64,000 bases of DNA from Thiofaba sp039822285 (GTDB lineage: Bacteria; Pseudomonadota; Gammaproteobacteria; Halothiobacillales; Halothiobacillaceae): contig NZ_JBAJEY010000001.1 in assembly GCF_039822285.1 (NCBI RefSeq), positions 124,001-188,000 of the forward strand. Reading direction: 5' to 3'. The notes beneath the pieces were generated by a model that was not told where the DNA came from, did no database searches, and worked only from the letters and a program-made list of their open reading frames with translations. Shown here piece after piece: positions 25,432 to 34,990 of the stretch. The translations under genes were made by a program, and so were the position numbers. How positions within the stretch are numbered: position 1 is the stretch's first letter; every line of letters begins with the position of its first letter.

Positions 25432-28400
25432 ATGTTGCAACGTTTGACGACCTTCGCGCTGGAGCAGCGCGTCTTTGTCATCGCCCTGTCGCTGTTCATG
25501 GCGGCGGCAGGGTGGTTTGCCTTGATGAATACGCCGATCGAGGCCTTTCCTGACGTACAGGATGTGCAGGTCAACATCGTTACCCAAGCCCCGGGGCTGG
25601 CGGCCAAGGAGGTGGAACGCGCCATCTCCATGCCGATCGAGCGTGCGATGGGCGGGGTGCCGCACATGTCCGGGCTGCGCTCGGTGTCGATCGCCGGGCT
25701 CTCCGTGGTGACCCTGACCTTCACCGATCGCACTGATGATTATTTCGCCCGCCAGCAGGTGCTGGAGAAGCTGCGCGATGCCGACCTGCCGGCCGGCGTG
25801 CAGCCCTCGCTCGCCCCGCTGACCACCGCGGTGGGCGAGATCTTCCGCTACGTGATCGAAGCCCCGCCCGGGATGCCCGCGCGCGAGGTGCGTGCCATCC
25901 AGGATTGGGTGGTGCGCCCGGCCTTAAGGCAGGTGCAGGGCGTGGCGGATGTGGTCAGCTTTGGCGGCAGCGTGAAGGAATACCAGGTGCGCCTGGACCC
26001 CTTCCTGTTGCGCAAATTCCAGGTCTCCATTGATCAGGTCGCCAAGGCCCTGGCGGCCAATAGCGCCAACACCGGCGGCGGTTTGATGCAGAGCGGGGAG
26101 GAGAGCCTGGTCATCCGCGGCATCGGCCTCGTGGAGTCAGTGGAGGACATCGCCCGGATCGGGGTGGACGTGCGCGATGGCAAGCCCATCCTCGTGGGGG
26201 ATGTGGGCGAGGTGGCCATCGGTGATCGCACCCGCTCGGGCATCGTGTCCTACAACGAGCGGGACGATGTGGTCATCGGCATCGTGCAGATGACCAAGCG
26301 CCAGAACCCGTCGGTGGTGATCGAGAATGTGCATGCGGCCATCGACAAACTCACCCCCCGCCTGCCCGAGGGGGTGCGCGTGCAACCCCTGTACGATCGC
26401 ACCCAGCTCGTGCATCACACCGTGCACACGGTGGCGCACAACCTGGGGGTCGGGGCGCTGTTGGTCATGGCGATTCTGGTGATCTTCCTGCGCTCGCTCT
26501 TTGCCGCGCTGGTGGTGGCGATCGTCATCCCGCTGTCCATGCTTTTTGCCTTCATCTTCATCCACCTGATGGGAGTGTCGGCGAACCTGATCTCGCTGGG
26601 CTCGGTGGACTTCGGCATCATCGTCGATGGCGCGGTCGTGCTGGTGGAGGCCTTGATGGTGCGCTTGGCGCTGGCGGCGGTGGACCAGCACCCAAGCCAC
26701 GGCACCTATGCCTGGCGGCTTGGCACCCTCAAGCACACCGTGGTCGAGATGGGCAAGCCGATCCTGTTCGCCAAGGCCATCATCATCCTGGCCTTCCTGC
26801 CCATCTTCACCTTCCAGCGGGTGGAGGGAAAGATCTTCTCGCCCATGGCCATCACCCTCAGTTTCGCGATCCTCGGTGCCATCCTGTTGACCCTGACCCT
26901 GGTGCCCGCGCTGTTGAGCTACGGTGTGCGCCGCTATGACCTGGCGGAGCGCCATAGCCAATGGATGCATGCCTTGCAGCATGCTTACCGGCGCATCCTG
27001 GAAGGGGCCATGCGTCTGCGTGCCGGGGTGATTCTGGCCTCCGTGGCCGTGCTGGCCGTGGCCATTCTGCTTGCCCCGCGCCTGGGAACCGAGTTTCTGC
27101 CCAAGCTCGACGAGGGCAATATCTGGCTGACCATCGACCTCCCCCCGGCCACCAGCTTGGACAAGACCCGCGAGGTGGAGAAGATCGTACGCACCACCTT
27201 GTTGGGCTATCCGGAGGTCAACAAGGTCATCGCCCACATGGGGCGGCCCGACGATGGAACCGACCCCAAAGGGCCGAACCACATGGAACTCCTGGTCGAT
27301 CTCAAACCGCGCGAGGGCTGGCGCTTCCCTTCCAAGGAGGCCCTGGTCGAGGACATGGCGGCGCGCCTGAAGGTGGTGCCGGGACTGGAGACCAATTTCT
27401 CGCAGGTCATCCAGGACAACGTCGAGGAGTCCATCAGCGGGGTGAAGGGGGAGATCGCGATCAAGGTCTATGGGCCGGACCTGGAGATTCTCGAGGACAA
27501 GGCCAGCCAGATTGCCGCCATCGTCGCCGCCATCCCCGGGGCTTCGGATGTCGCGGCCATCAAGGTCAGCGGTCAGGCCGAGCTGGATATCCACCTCAAC
27601 CGCGACCTCATGGCCCGCTATGGCCTCACCGTGGAGGACGTGAACGGGACCCTCAATACCGCGCTGGCGGGCATGGCGGTCAACACCTTCTACGAGGGCG
27701 AGCGGATGTTCGACATCGCCGTGCGCCTGATGAAGCCCTATCGTGACTCTCCGGAGGACCTCAAGGAGCTGCCCATCAGCCTGCCGGATGGCAAGGTCAT
27801 CCCGCTGGCGAGTATTGCCGAGATCGTCGTGCGGCAGGGACCGAACCGCGTCTCACGTGAATTCGGCAGCCGCTACATCGCGGTCAAGGCCAACCTGCTT
27901 GGGCGCGACCAGGGCAGCTTCGTGGCCGAGGCGATGCAAAAAGTCGCCGCCCAGGTGCGCCTGCCGGAAGGCTACGCCATCACCTGGGGCGGGCAGTTTG
28001 AGAACCAGCAGCGCGCGATGAAGCGTCTGTCCATCATCGTGCCTTTGAGCCTGGCGGGTATCTTCGTGCTGCTGTTCTGGGCCTTCCGTTCGGTCAAGTT
28101 TGCCCTGCTGATCCTGCTGATGGTGCCCTTCACCCTCATCGGGGGGCTGGCGGGGCTTGGGCTTGCGGGGCTGCATTTGTCGGTCTCCGCCGCCGTCGGT
28201 TTCATCGCCGTGGCGGGGATCTCGGTGCAGAACGGTGTGATCATGGTCGAGCGCTTCCTCGAATCGCTGCGCAACGGCATGGAATTGACCGAGGCCGTGC
28301 TGGAAGGTGCAGCCAGTCGCCTGCGCCCCATCCTCATGACCGCGCTCATGGCCGGGCTGGGGCTCTTGCCCGCGGCGCTCTCCGACGCCATCGGTTCAGA

Positions 28401-28551
28401 GACCCAGCGCCCGTTTGCGGTGGTGATCGTGGGCGGTATTGTCTCCGCGACGCTCTTTACCCTCTTGTTGCTGCCCCTGCTGTTCCCGATGTTGTTGGGA
28501 CGTACAGAGCCCAAGGGGGCCGCTCCGGCTCCTCTCCCTCCCTCCGCCTAG
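25432..28551 (+). CDS. heavy-metal RND efflux pump (CzcA/CusA family)
   Basis: This inner-membrane proton antiporter of 1,039 residues is the drug/metal pump of the tripartite complex. There are twelve predicted transmembrane helices and two large periplasmic loops. The HME-type motif in helix 4 is D393-FGIIV-D399-GAVVLVEA, close to DFGx3DGAx3xEN but ending in EA instead of EN. The conserved termini FPDVQDVQVNIVTQAPGL and FIAVAGISVQNGVIMVERF are present. The acidic residues in helix 4 indicate cation export, probably divalent such as zinc, cobalt, cadmium or nickel, but the exact metal cannot be read from sequence. The start MLQRLTTFALEQR one base after the adaptor stop is preferred over a longer frame. 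Confidence 0.95.
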   Translation: MLQRLTTFALEQRVFVIALSLFMAAAGWFALMNTPIEAFPDVQDVQVNIVTQAPGLAAKEVERAISMPIERAMGGVPHMSGLRSVSIAGLSVVTLTFTDRTDDYFARQQVLEKLRDADLPAGVQPSLAPLTTAVGEIFRYVIEAPPGMPAREVRAIQDWVVRPALRQVQGVADVVSFGGSVKEYQVRLDPFLLRKFQVSIDQVAKALAANSANTGGGLMQSGEESLVIRGIGLVESVEDIARIGVDVRDGKPILVGDVGEVAIGDRTRSGIVSYNERDDVVIGIVQMTKRQNPSVVIENVHAAIDKLTPRLPEGVRVQPLYDRTQLVHHTVHTVAHNLGVGALLVMAILVIFLRSLFAALVVAIVIPLSMLFAFIFIHLMGVSANLISLGSVDFGIIVDGAVVLVEALMVRLALAAVDQHPSHGTYAWRLGTLKHTVVEMGKPILFAKAIIILAFLPIFTFQRVEGKIFSPMAITLSFAILGAILLTLTLVPALLSYGVRRYDLAERHSQWMHALQHAYRRILEGAMRLRAGVILASVAVLAVAILLAPRLGTEFLPKLDEGNIWLTIDLPPATSLDKTREVEKIVRTTLLGYPEVNKVIAHMGRPDDGTDPKGPNHMELLVDLKPREGWRFPSKEALVEDMAARLKVVPGLETNFSQVIQDNVEESISGVKGEIAIKVYGPDLEILEDKASQIAAIVAAIPGASDVAAIKVSGQAELDIHLNRDLMARYGLTVEDVNGTLNTALAGMAVNTFYEGERMFDIAVRLMKPYRDSPEDLKELPISLPDGKVIPLASIAEIVVRQGPNRVSREFGSRYIAVKANLLGRDQGSFVAEAMQKVAAQVRLPEGYAITWGGQFENQQRAMKRLSIIVPLSLAGIFVLLFWAFRSVKFALLILLMVPFTLIGGLAGLGLAGLHLSVSAAVGFIAVAGISVQNGVIMVERFLESLRNGMELTEAVLEGAASRLRPILMTALMAGLGLLPAALSDAIGSETQRPFAVVIVGGIVSATLFTLLLLPLLFPMLLGRTEPKGAAPAPLPPSA

Positions 28552-28591
28552 CCGGCGAGGCAGGAGAGGGGCGTGTTTAGGACAAGGTGAC

Positions 28592-29776
28592 ATGTCTTTC
28601 GGCATCCCGCGCACGGTTTTCATTCTGGGCCTGGTGTCCTTCCTCAATGACGCCGCCAGTGAAATGATCACCCCCTTGCTGCCCATCTTCCTGACCGCGG
28701 CCTTGGGCGCGGGGCCGGCCATCGTAGGCCTGATCGAAGGGCTGGCCGAGGCCACCGCGAGCCTGCTCAAGCTCTTCTCCGGCCGTCTTCTGGATCATGG
28801 CTTCCGGGCCAAGCGGCTGGTGCTCATCGGCTATGGCCTGTCGAACGTTCTGCGGCCCTTGCTCGGCTTGGCCGTCGGCTGGTTCTGGGTGTTGTTGCTG
28901 CGCTTTCTCGACCGGGTGGGGAAGGGCATTCGCACAGCGCCGCGCGACGCCCTGATCGCAGCTTCGGTGGAAACGAACCGGCGGGGTTTGGCGTTTGGCA
29001 TCCATCGGGCCTTCGACAATGCGGGGGCAGTCGTCGGGCCCTTGCTCGCCTTCGCCTTGCTCAGCTCCGGGATGGCGCTGGAGAACGTCTTTCTCTGGTC
29101 AGTGATCCCCGGCACCCTGGTCATGCTGCTGTTGATCTTCGGCCTGCCCGGCCATGCCCCGGTCACCGCGTCCACCCAGCCGGTGCCGCCCTTGCGCTGG
29201 TCCCTGCTCGATGCCCGTCTACGCGGTCTGATTCTGGCGGCAGGTCTGCTGGCCCTGGTCGCAGTGCCGGAGGCCTTCCTCGTGCTGTGGGCTCATGATC
29301 GTGGCCTCGCGGTGGCTTGGGTGCCGCTGCTCTGGGCGGCGGCCAGCGCGATCAAGATGGTGATCGTGGTGCCTTTTTCCGTGTTGTCGGACCGCTTGGG
29401 GCGTCTGCCGGTATTGATGGTCGGATGGGGGCTGCGATTCGTCGTGCTGGCCTTGTTGGCCCTGTATGGCAGCCAGGCATCCGTGGTGGTCACCTTGCTG
29501 CTTTTCCTGGCCTATGCCGCCGCCCTGGCCTCGACCGAGGGGGCAGAGCGGGCCTTGATCGGCGATCGCGCACCCGAGGCCGTGCGTGGCACGGCCTTTG
29601 GCATGTACCACATGGTGACGGGACTGGCGGCCCTGCCGGGGGCACTGCTGTTCGGGGTGCTCTGGGAGGCGTTCGGCTCAAGGCTGGCCTTTGCCGTGGC
29701 GGCGGCGGTGTCTGTGTTGGCGCTCGGCTGGTTCGTCCATCGTGTGCGCCTGGTCACGACACCGTCACAGGCGTGA
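28592..29776 (+). CDS. major facilitator superfamily transporter
   Basis: This inner-membrane transporter has 394 residues and about twelve predicted helices. It starts MSFGIPRTVFILGLVSFLNDAASEM, a sequence found in a DHA1-like MFS subgroup often seen near metal-resistance genes. The loop LLRFLDRVGKGIRTAPRDALIA and the second-half motif LSDRLGRLPVLMVG are the MFS signature loops. The substrate is unknown. It follows the RND pump by 40 bp on the same strand with an AAGGTG ribosome-binding site, so it is probably the fourth gene of the efflux unit. Confidence 0.9.
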   Translation: MSFGIPRTVFILGLVSFLNDAASEMITPLLPIFLTAALGAGPAIVGLIEGLAEATASLLKLFSGRLLDHGFRAKRLVLIGYGLSNVLRPLLGLAVGWFWVLLLRFLDRVGKGIRTAPRDALIAASVETNRRGLAFGIHRAFDNAGAVVGPLLAFALLSSGMALENVFLWSVIPGTLVMLLLIFGLPGHAPVTASTQPVPPLRWSLLDARLRGLILAAGLLALVAVPEAFLVLWAHDRGLAVAWVPLLWAAASAIKMVIVVPFSVLSDRLGRLPVLMVGWGLRFVVLALLALYGSQASVVVTLLLFLAYAAALASTEGAERALIGDRAPEAVRGTAFGMYHMVTGLAALPGALLFGVLWEAFGSRLAFAVAAAVSVLALGWFVHRVRLVTTPSQA

Positions 29777-29824
29777 GCGGCAAGATGGGCTATCCTGCGC
29801 GCATGTCTTTGTGAGAGAAGGCCC

Positions 29825-30532
29825 ATGAGTACCCTCCAGCAGCACATCGAAGAAAAACATTTCAGCCACCGCATGAACGGCCTGCGTGCCGCTGTGCTGG
29901 GGGCCAATGACGGGATCATCTCGGTGGTGAGTCTGCTGATCGGGGTCATGGCCTCGGGGGCGGATAAGCAGACGCTCATGCTCGTCGGACTGGGCGCCTT
30001 GATTGCCGGAGCCATCTCGATGGCGGCGGGGGAGTATGTCTCGGTCAAATCCCAGGCCGATACCGAACAGGCCGATCTTGCGGTCGAAAAGGCCGCGCTG
30101 GAGGAAAACTGGGAAGAGGAGGTGCACGAACTCGCCGGGGTTTACGAGGCCCGTGGGGTGTGCAAGGAAACGGCCTTGGCGGTGGCGCGGGAGCTGATGG
30201 CGCATGACGCCCTGCGTGCCCATGCCATCGACGAGCTGGGTCTGACCGACACCCATGCCCCGCGCCCTTTGCAGGCGGCCGCGTTCTCGGCCGCGGCTTT
30301 CATGTCCGGCGGCATCGTGCCCGTGCTCTTGGCCTGGGGGCTACCCAACGAGCTTCTGTGGGTCCTTGCCCTGTCCTCCCTCGTGCTGCTCTTTGCCTTG
30401 GGGGCGCTGGCAGCCTGGGCAGGCGGGGCGCGCCTGATGCCCGGCGGGATGCGGGTGATGGTATGGGGGGCGATCGCCATGCTGGCGACCTACCTGATCG
30501 GCCGGGCCTTTGGGGTGAATGGCGCGATCTGA
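29825..30532 (+). CDS. VIT/CCC1 family iron/manganese transporter
   Basis: This membrane protein of 235 residues is in the VIT1/CCC1 family. Helix 1 has LRAAVLGANDGIISVVSLLIGV, followed by GAISMAAGEYVSVKSQADTE, whose conserved small and acidic residues mark the metal path. A helical acidic domain (about 75-150) is typical of the family, with three more helices to the C terminus. Members move Fe2+ or Mn2+ out of the cytosol. It ends the rightward metal group and is followed by a double REPIN before the convergent dapD. Confidence 0.9.
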   Translation: MSTLQQHIEEKHFSHRMNGLRAAVLGANDGIISVVSLLIGVMASGADKQTLMLVGLGALIAGAISMAAGEYVSVKSQADTEQADLAVEKAALEENWEEEVHELAGVYEARGVCKETALAVARELMAHDALRAHAIDELGLTDTHAPRPLQAAAFSAAAFMSGGIVPVLLAWGLPNELLWVLALSSLVLLFALGALAAWAGGARLMPGGMRVMVWGAIAMLATYLIGRAFGVNGAI

Positions 30533-30535
30533 GGG

Positions 30536-30679
30536 GTAGGAGCGCCGCCCCCGGCGCGATGCGCGATCGAGGGTGGCAGAATTCGGCCCGAGGGCGGGCC
30601 TCCTACAATCAATCCAAAGCCGTAGGAGCGGCGCCCCCGCCGCGATGCATCGCATCGGCCCGCGGGCGGGCCTCCTACA
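30536..30679. repeat. two tandem REPIN-like doublets between the VIT gene and dapD
   Basis: Four arms of the GTAGGAGC family are arranged as two inverted pairs: 30537-30570 (forward) with 30584-30606 (reverse), and 30622-30652 (forward) with 30655-30679 (reverse, ending CCTCCTACA). Forward arms carry the GCGCCGCCCCCGGCGCGAT form and reverse arms the CGGGCGGGCCTCCTACA form. The copies stand about 85 bases apart. They lie between convergent genes. Confidence 0.8.
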
Positions 30680-30697
30680 GAGCGGCGCGGGGGGACG

Positions 30698-31522
30698 TCA
30701 CACGTCACGCAGAAGCTCGTTGATGCCGACCTTGCCAAGGGTCTTGGCATCCACCTTCTTCACGATCACCGCGCAGTACAGGCTGTACTTGCCGCACTTG
30801 GAAGGCAGGTTGCCGGACACCACCACGGAACCCGCCGGGACACGGCCGTAGTGCACCTCGCCGGTCTCGCGGTCGTAGATTTTGGTGGACTGGCCGATGT
30901 AGACCCCCATGGAGATCACCGAGCCTTCCTCGACGATCACGCCCTCGACGACCTCGGAGCGGGCACCGATGAAGCAGTTGTCCTCAATGATGGTCGGGGA
31001 AGCCTGCAGCGGTTCCAGCACGCCGCCGATGCCGACGCCGCCGGAGAGGTGGACGTTCTTGCCGATCTGGGCGCAGGAGCCGACGGTGGCCCAGGTGTCC
31101 ACCATCGTGCCTTCATCGACATAGGCGCCGATGTTCACGTAGGACGGCATGAGCACGCAGCTCTTGGCGATGAAGCTGCCGCGGCGTGCCATGGCGGTGG
31201 GGGCGACACGGATGCCGGCGGCGCGGAACTGCGCGTCGCTCCAGCCGGCGAATTTGGGCTCGACCTTGTCGAAGAACTGCAGATCGCCTGCGCCCATGAC
31301 GCGGTTGTCGTTCAGGCGGAAGGACAAAAGCACGGCCTTCTTGACCCACTCATTCACCTGCCACTGGCCCACGCCTTGGCGCTCGGCCACGCGCAGGGTA
31401 CCCGCGTCCAGTTGGGCGATGACCTCGTTGACCGCATCGCGCACGTCCTTCGGGGCGTTGGCGGGGGTGAATTCGGCACGCTTCTCGAAGGCGTCCTCGA
31501 TGAGCTGGCGAAGATTGTTCAT
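30698..31522 (-). CDS. dapD: tetrahydrodipicolinate N-succinyltransferase
   Basis: DapD transfers a succinyl group from succinyl-CoA to tetrahydrodipicolinate in the lysine and diaminopimelate pathway. The 274-residue length and the left-handed beta-helix region (GTMVDTWATVGSCAQIGKNVHLSGGVGIGGVLEPLQA, about 125-165) match the family, as does the start MNNLRQLIEDAFE. It follows dapC by 80 bp on the same strand, with a REPIN in that gap, so its expression may be uncoupled from dapC. Confidence 0.97.
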   Translation of the reverse strand: MNNLRQLIEDAFEKRAEFTPANAPKDVRDAVNEVIAQLDAGTLRVAERQGVGQWQVNEWVKKAVLLSFRLNDNRVMGAGDLQFFDKVEPKFAGWSDAQFRAAGIRVAPTAMARRGSFIAKSCVLMPSYVNIGAYVDEGTMVDTWATVGSCAQIGKNVHLSGGVGIGGVLEPLQASPTIIEDNCFIGARSEVVEGVIVEEGSVISMGVYIGQSTKIYDRETGEVHYGRVPAGSVVVSGNLPSKCGKYSLYCAVIVKKVDAKTLGKVGINELLRDV

Positions 31523-31534
31523 GTCATGTCCTCA

Positions 31535-31608
31535 TGTAGGAGCGACGCTTGCGTCGCGATCTGGTTTTGAATCGGGTGGAGCGGGCTGGGACCAGCCGAC
31601 TCCTACAG
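31535..31608. repeat. REPIN-like doublet between dapC and dapD
   Basis: The forward arm TGTAGGAGCGACGCTTGCGT, then CGCGATC (31535-31561), and a reverse arm ending CGACTCCTACAG (31579-31608) form an inverted pair. It fills almost all of the 80-base gap inside the dapC-dapD unit. REPs in such positions can stabilise or attenuate the upstream message. Confidence 0.75.
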
Positions 31609-32784
31609 GGTCTGGATGAAATGCCTGATGCGCTCGGCGGCCTCGGCGCACTCGTCCATCTCGGCCACCAGCGCCATGCGCACGTAGCCCGCGCCCGGGT
31701 TATGACCGTCGACCTCGCGCGAGAGGTAGCTGCCTGGCAGCACGGTGACGTTCTGCTCGGCGAACAGGCGGCGGGCGAATTCGGTATCACTGATGGGTGT
31801 TTTGGCCCACAGGTAGAAGGCGCCCTCGGGCATGCTCACATCCAGCACATCGCCAAGGATTTCAATGGCTTTCGTGAATTTTTGCAGGTAAAGCGCGCGG
31901 TTCTTCTCCACATGCGCCTCGTCGCGCCAGGCGGCCACGCTCGCCGTCTGGGTGGGCGGGGGCAGGGTGCAGCCGTGGTAAGTGCGGTACAGGTGGTAGC
32001 CCTTGAGGATCACCGCATCCCCGGCGACGAAGCCGGAGCGCAGACCCGGAAGGTTGGAGCGCTTGGAGAGCGAGTGGAACACCACGCAGCGGGCGAAGTC
32101 GTCGCGGCCGAGGTTGGCGCAGACCTGCAGCAGGCCGACCGGGGGCGCGTCGTAGTACAGCTCCGAATAGCACTCGTCGGAGGCGATGATGAAGTCGTGC
32201 TCATCGGCCAGCTCGATCAGGCGGCGGTAGGCGGCCTCCGGCAGCACCGCGCCGGTCGGGTTGCCGGGCGAGCAGACGTAGATGAGCTGGCAGCGCCGCC
32301 AGACCTCGGCGGGAATGGCGTCGAAGTCCGGCAGAAAGCCATTTTCGGCTGGGGTGGGGTAGAACCAGGGCGTTGCACCGGCCAGGTACGCCGCGCCTTC
32401 GTAGATCTGGTAGAAGGGGTTGGGCATCAGCACCAGGGGCTTGTCGGCACGGTTCACCACGCACTGGGCGAAGGAGAACAGCGCCTCGCGCGTACCGGAC
32501 ACGGGCAGGATCTGGGTGGCCGGATCGACCTTGGCCTTGAAGCGGCGCAGCAGCCAGCCCGCCACCGCCTCGCGCAGCGCGTCGCTGCCGCGGGTGAGCG
32601 GGTAGTTTGCCAGCCCGTGCAGGTGGTGGATGAGTTCCTCGACCACGAAGCCGGGTGGCGCATGCTTGGGCTCGCCGATCGACAGGGCGATGTGCTCAAG
32701 GTGGGCGGGCGGGGTGACCCCGGCCTTGAGCTTGGCCAGCTTTTCGAAGGGATAGGGCTGCAACAGGCCGAGATCGGGGTTCAT
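31603..32784 (-). CDS. dapC: succinyldiaminopimelate transaminase DapC
   Basis: This PLP-dependent class I/II aminotransferase of 393 residues makes N-succinyl-LL-diaminopimelate from the 2-amino-6-ketopimelate precursor. The PLP lysine lies in HSLSKRSNLPGLRSG, and YVCSPGNPTGAV and SDECYSELY are the cofactor-binding segments. The start MNPDLGLLQPYPFEKL is typical of DapC, as is the neighbouring dapD. It is divergent from the VOC gene, sharing a 53-bp gap. The last few bases overlap the reverse REP arm. Confidence 0.96.
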   Translation of the reverse strand: MNPDLGLLQPYPFEKLAKLKAGVTPPAHLEHIALSIGEPKHAPPGFVVEELIHHLHGLANYPLTRGSDALREAVAGWLLRRFKAKVDPATQILPVSGTREALFSFAQCVVNRADKPLVLMPNPFYQIYEGAAYLAGATPWFYPTPAENGFLPDFDAIPAEVWRRCQLIYVCSPGNPTGAVLPEAAYRRLIELADEHDFIIASDECYSELYYDAPPVGLLQVCANLGRDDFARCVVFHSLSKRSNLPGLRSGFVAGDAVILKGYHLYRTYHGCTLPPPTQTASVAAWRDEAHVEKNRALYLQKFTKAIEILGDVLDVSMPEGAFYLWAKTPISDTEFARRLFAEQNVTVLPGSYLSREVDGHNPGAGYVRMALVAEMDECAEAAERIRHFIQTL

Positions 32785-32837
32785 GCGGCGGCAAAGGTCG
32801 TGGAGAATGAGGCGGGAGTATACCGCAAAGGCCCCTC

Positions 32838-33218
32838 ATGACCGCCGAACCCACCATCCTCGCCCTGCATCACGTCAGCATCCTTGTTGCCGATATCGCC
32901 CGCGCCCGTCGCTTCTATGAAGATGTGCTCGGCCTCAAGCCGCTGGAGCGCCCCGATCTTGGCTTCCCCGGCGCTTGGCTGGCGCTGGGCGAGGGCCAGC
33001 AGCTGCACCTGATGGAGCTGCCCGATCCCGATCCCAAGACTGGCCGACCGGAGCACGGCGGTCGGGATCGTCACTTCGCCCTGCGCGTGGCGGACCTCGC
33101 GCCCTTCATCCAGCGGCTGGAACAGGGGAACGTGGCCTACACTCGGAGCAGATCGGGGCGAGCCTCCATTTTCTTGCGAGACCCGGATGGGAACGCGGTG
33201 GAACTGATGGGAGGCTGA
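32838..33218 (+). CDS. VOC (glyoxalase/bleomycin resistance) family protein
   Basis: This single-domain metalloenzyme-fold protein has 126 residues. It starts ALHHVSILVADIARARRFYEDVLGLKPL and ends FLRDPDGNAVELMG, both typical of the vicinal-oxygen-chelate fold. H16 or so in the first motif and the closing glutamate are candidate metal ligands. The substrate is unknown; members include glyoxalases, dioxygenases and antibiotic-binding proteins. It is divergent from dapC and 23 bp ahead of the antiporter gene. Confidence 0.88.
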   Translation: MTAEPTILALHHVSILVADIARARRFYEDVLGLKPLERPDLGFPGAWLALGEGQQLHLMELPDPDPKTGRPEHGGRDRHFALRVADLAPFIQRLEQGNVAYTRSRSGRASIFLRDPDGNAVELMGG

Positions 33219-33241
33219 CTGCAAATGCGGCAATCAAGGCC

Positions 33242-34945
33242 ATGATGGAGCATCTTGCGCAAATCCTCTTGCTTCTGGGCGTGACGCTGGTCGTCGTGGT
33301 GGCCTTCCTGAGGCTGCATATCCCGACCAGTCTGGGGTATTTGCTCGTGGGAGTGATTCTCGGTCCGCATACGGTGGGGCCGACGGTCTGGGTTCCGGAA
33401 TTCGCAGCTCTCGCTGAATTTGGTGTCGTCTTTCTGCTGTTCACGATCGGACTCAATTTTTCCCTGCCGCATTTGCGGACTTTGCGCCACCAGGTGCTGG
33501 GACTGGGGACGGGGCAGGTCGTTTTCACAACCCTGCTCGTTGGGTTCATCGCCTGGCTTGCGGGGCTTCCTGTCGCCGCCGCGTTTGTGTTCGGAGCGGT
33601 CTTCGCCCAGTCGTCGACCACCATCATTGCCAGCCTGTTAGCCGAGCAGGGTGAGGAGAACACCCGGCACGGTCGCCTCGGGATCGCGATGTCCGTTTTC
33701 CAGGACGTCACTGCCGTTCCTTTCCTTGTGGTCATACCTGTACTGGGGGCGTCGGTCGCTGCGGATGTCCTGGCCGGCGCGCTGGGATGGGCGATCGCGA
33801 AAGCCGTCCTCGCGTTCGCGCTCGTATTCATGGTGGGGCGCTGGCTGCTCAGGCCTCTGTTTCATGTAGTTTCTGTGCGCCCCTCGCTGGAAATGTTCAC
33901 ACTAGCGGTGCTGCTGGTCGCCCTGCTTGCGGCATGGACCACGAACAGCCTCGGGTTGTCGCTCGCATTCGGAGGATTTCTTGCCGGCATGATGCTGGGT
34001 GAAACGGAGTTCCGTCACCAGGTGGAATCCAGCATCCGCCCTTTCCGGGACGTGCTGCTTGGCCTGTTCTTTATCGGCATCGGCATGCGTTTCGAGCCGG
34101 CGGCGATACCGCCCATATGGCACTGGTCCTTGCTTGGTGCCTTGCTCATCCTGGCGAGCAAAATATTGATCGTCACGATCTTGGTGCGCAGGATCGGGGT
34201 GGATGCTCAAGTCGCGCTGCGCACGGGTTTGCTGTTGAGCGTGGGAGGGGAATTCGGTCTCGCTCTTGTTGCCATCGCGCTGGATTCCAACGTGATCGAC
34301 ACGCAATTGGGGCAAATCGCGATCACATCGGTTTTGCTTTCGATGATTGCGGGTGCCATTCTGATCCGTTTCAATGCGGTCATTGCATCCTGGTTGGCCG
34401 GTTCCCCGCGTGCCGAAGAAACCGTCATTCCGGAGTTGCCGGAACCCCCGGAAAAATGGGTCGTGATCGGCGGCTATGGCCGCGTAGGCCACACCATCGC
34501 GGTGCTGTTGCATTCACGTGGCATTCCGTTCGTAGCCTTCGACACCGATCCGCGGCAGGTCGCCCAGGGAAGGGCGGATGGTTTTCCAGTCATGTATGGC
34601 GATATCTCGGATCCGGCATTACTGTCGTCCATCCACGTAGAACGTGCTTCGCTGGTGGTGATGACTGTCGACGGCCTCGCCTCGGCTTTGCGGGTCATCG
34701 CCTATTTGCGCAGAACGTATCCGCAGGTTCCGGTTGTCGCGCGTGCGCGCGATCTGGAATCGAGCACACGCCTGCTTGAGGCCGGGGCGGTCCACGCCTA
34801 TCCGGAAACCATCGAGGCAAGCCTGCGCCTCGGTGCGACGGCCCTGAAGATGCTTCAGGTGCCGGCTCCGGACATCGATCAGCTGCTCCAGGGCGTGCGA
34901 GACCGAGGGTACAAGCCCGTGCTGGAAGACGACCCGGGCCAATAG
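33242..34945 (+). CDS. Kef-type monovalent cation:proton antiporter with RCK domain
   Basis: This CPA2-family antiporter has 567 residues. The N-terminal membrane domain (about 1-385) has roughly twelve helices, including LAEFGVVFLLFTIGLNFSL, GAVFAQSSTTIIASLL and FFIGIGMRFEP. The C-terminal TrkA-N/RCK nucleotide-binding domain begins WVVIGGYGRVGHTIA (about 402) and ends near residue 545. It probably exchanges K+ or Na+ for H+. The ATG at 33242 is chosen, since the longer open frame upstream overlaps the VOC gene. Its codon use looks less GC-extreme than its neighbours', a possible sign of separate origin. Confidence 0.93.
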   Translation: MMEHLAQILLLLGVTLVVVVAFLRLHIPTSLGYLLVGVILGPHTVGPTVWVPEFAALAEFGVVFLLFTIGLNFSLPHLRTLRHQVLGLGTGQVVFTTLLVGFIAWLAGLPVAAAFVFGAVFAQSSTTIIASLLAEQGEENTRHGRLGIAMSVFQDVTAVPFLVVIPVLGASVAADVLAGALGWAIAKAVLAFALVFMVGRWLLRPLFHVVSVRPSLEMFTLAVLLVALLAAWTTNSLGLSLAFGGFLAGMMLGETEFRHQVESSIRPFRDVLLGLFFIGIGMRFEPAAIPPIWHWSLLGALLILASKILIVTILVRRIGVDAQVALRTGLLLSVGGEFGLALVAIALDSNVIDTQLGQIAITSVLLSMIAGAILIRFNAVIASWLAGSPRAEETVIPELPEPPEKWVVIGGYGRVGHTIAVLLHSRGIPFVAFDTDPRQVAQGRADGFPVMYGDISDPALLSSIHVERASLVVMTVDGLASALRVIAYLRRTYPQVPVVARARDLESSTRLLEAGAVHAYPETIEASLRLGATALKMLQVPAPDIDQLLQGVRDRGYKPVLEDDPGQ

Positions 34946-34990
34946 CCCGGTGATATCTGGCCGAGGCGGTCTGCGGGGGATGCTCTCAAA

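Noticed and set aside
26137..27594. Open frame of 485 codons opposite the RND pump gene
   Set aside because: His/Gln/Asp-rich translation is a composition artefact opposite well-conserved pump motifs.
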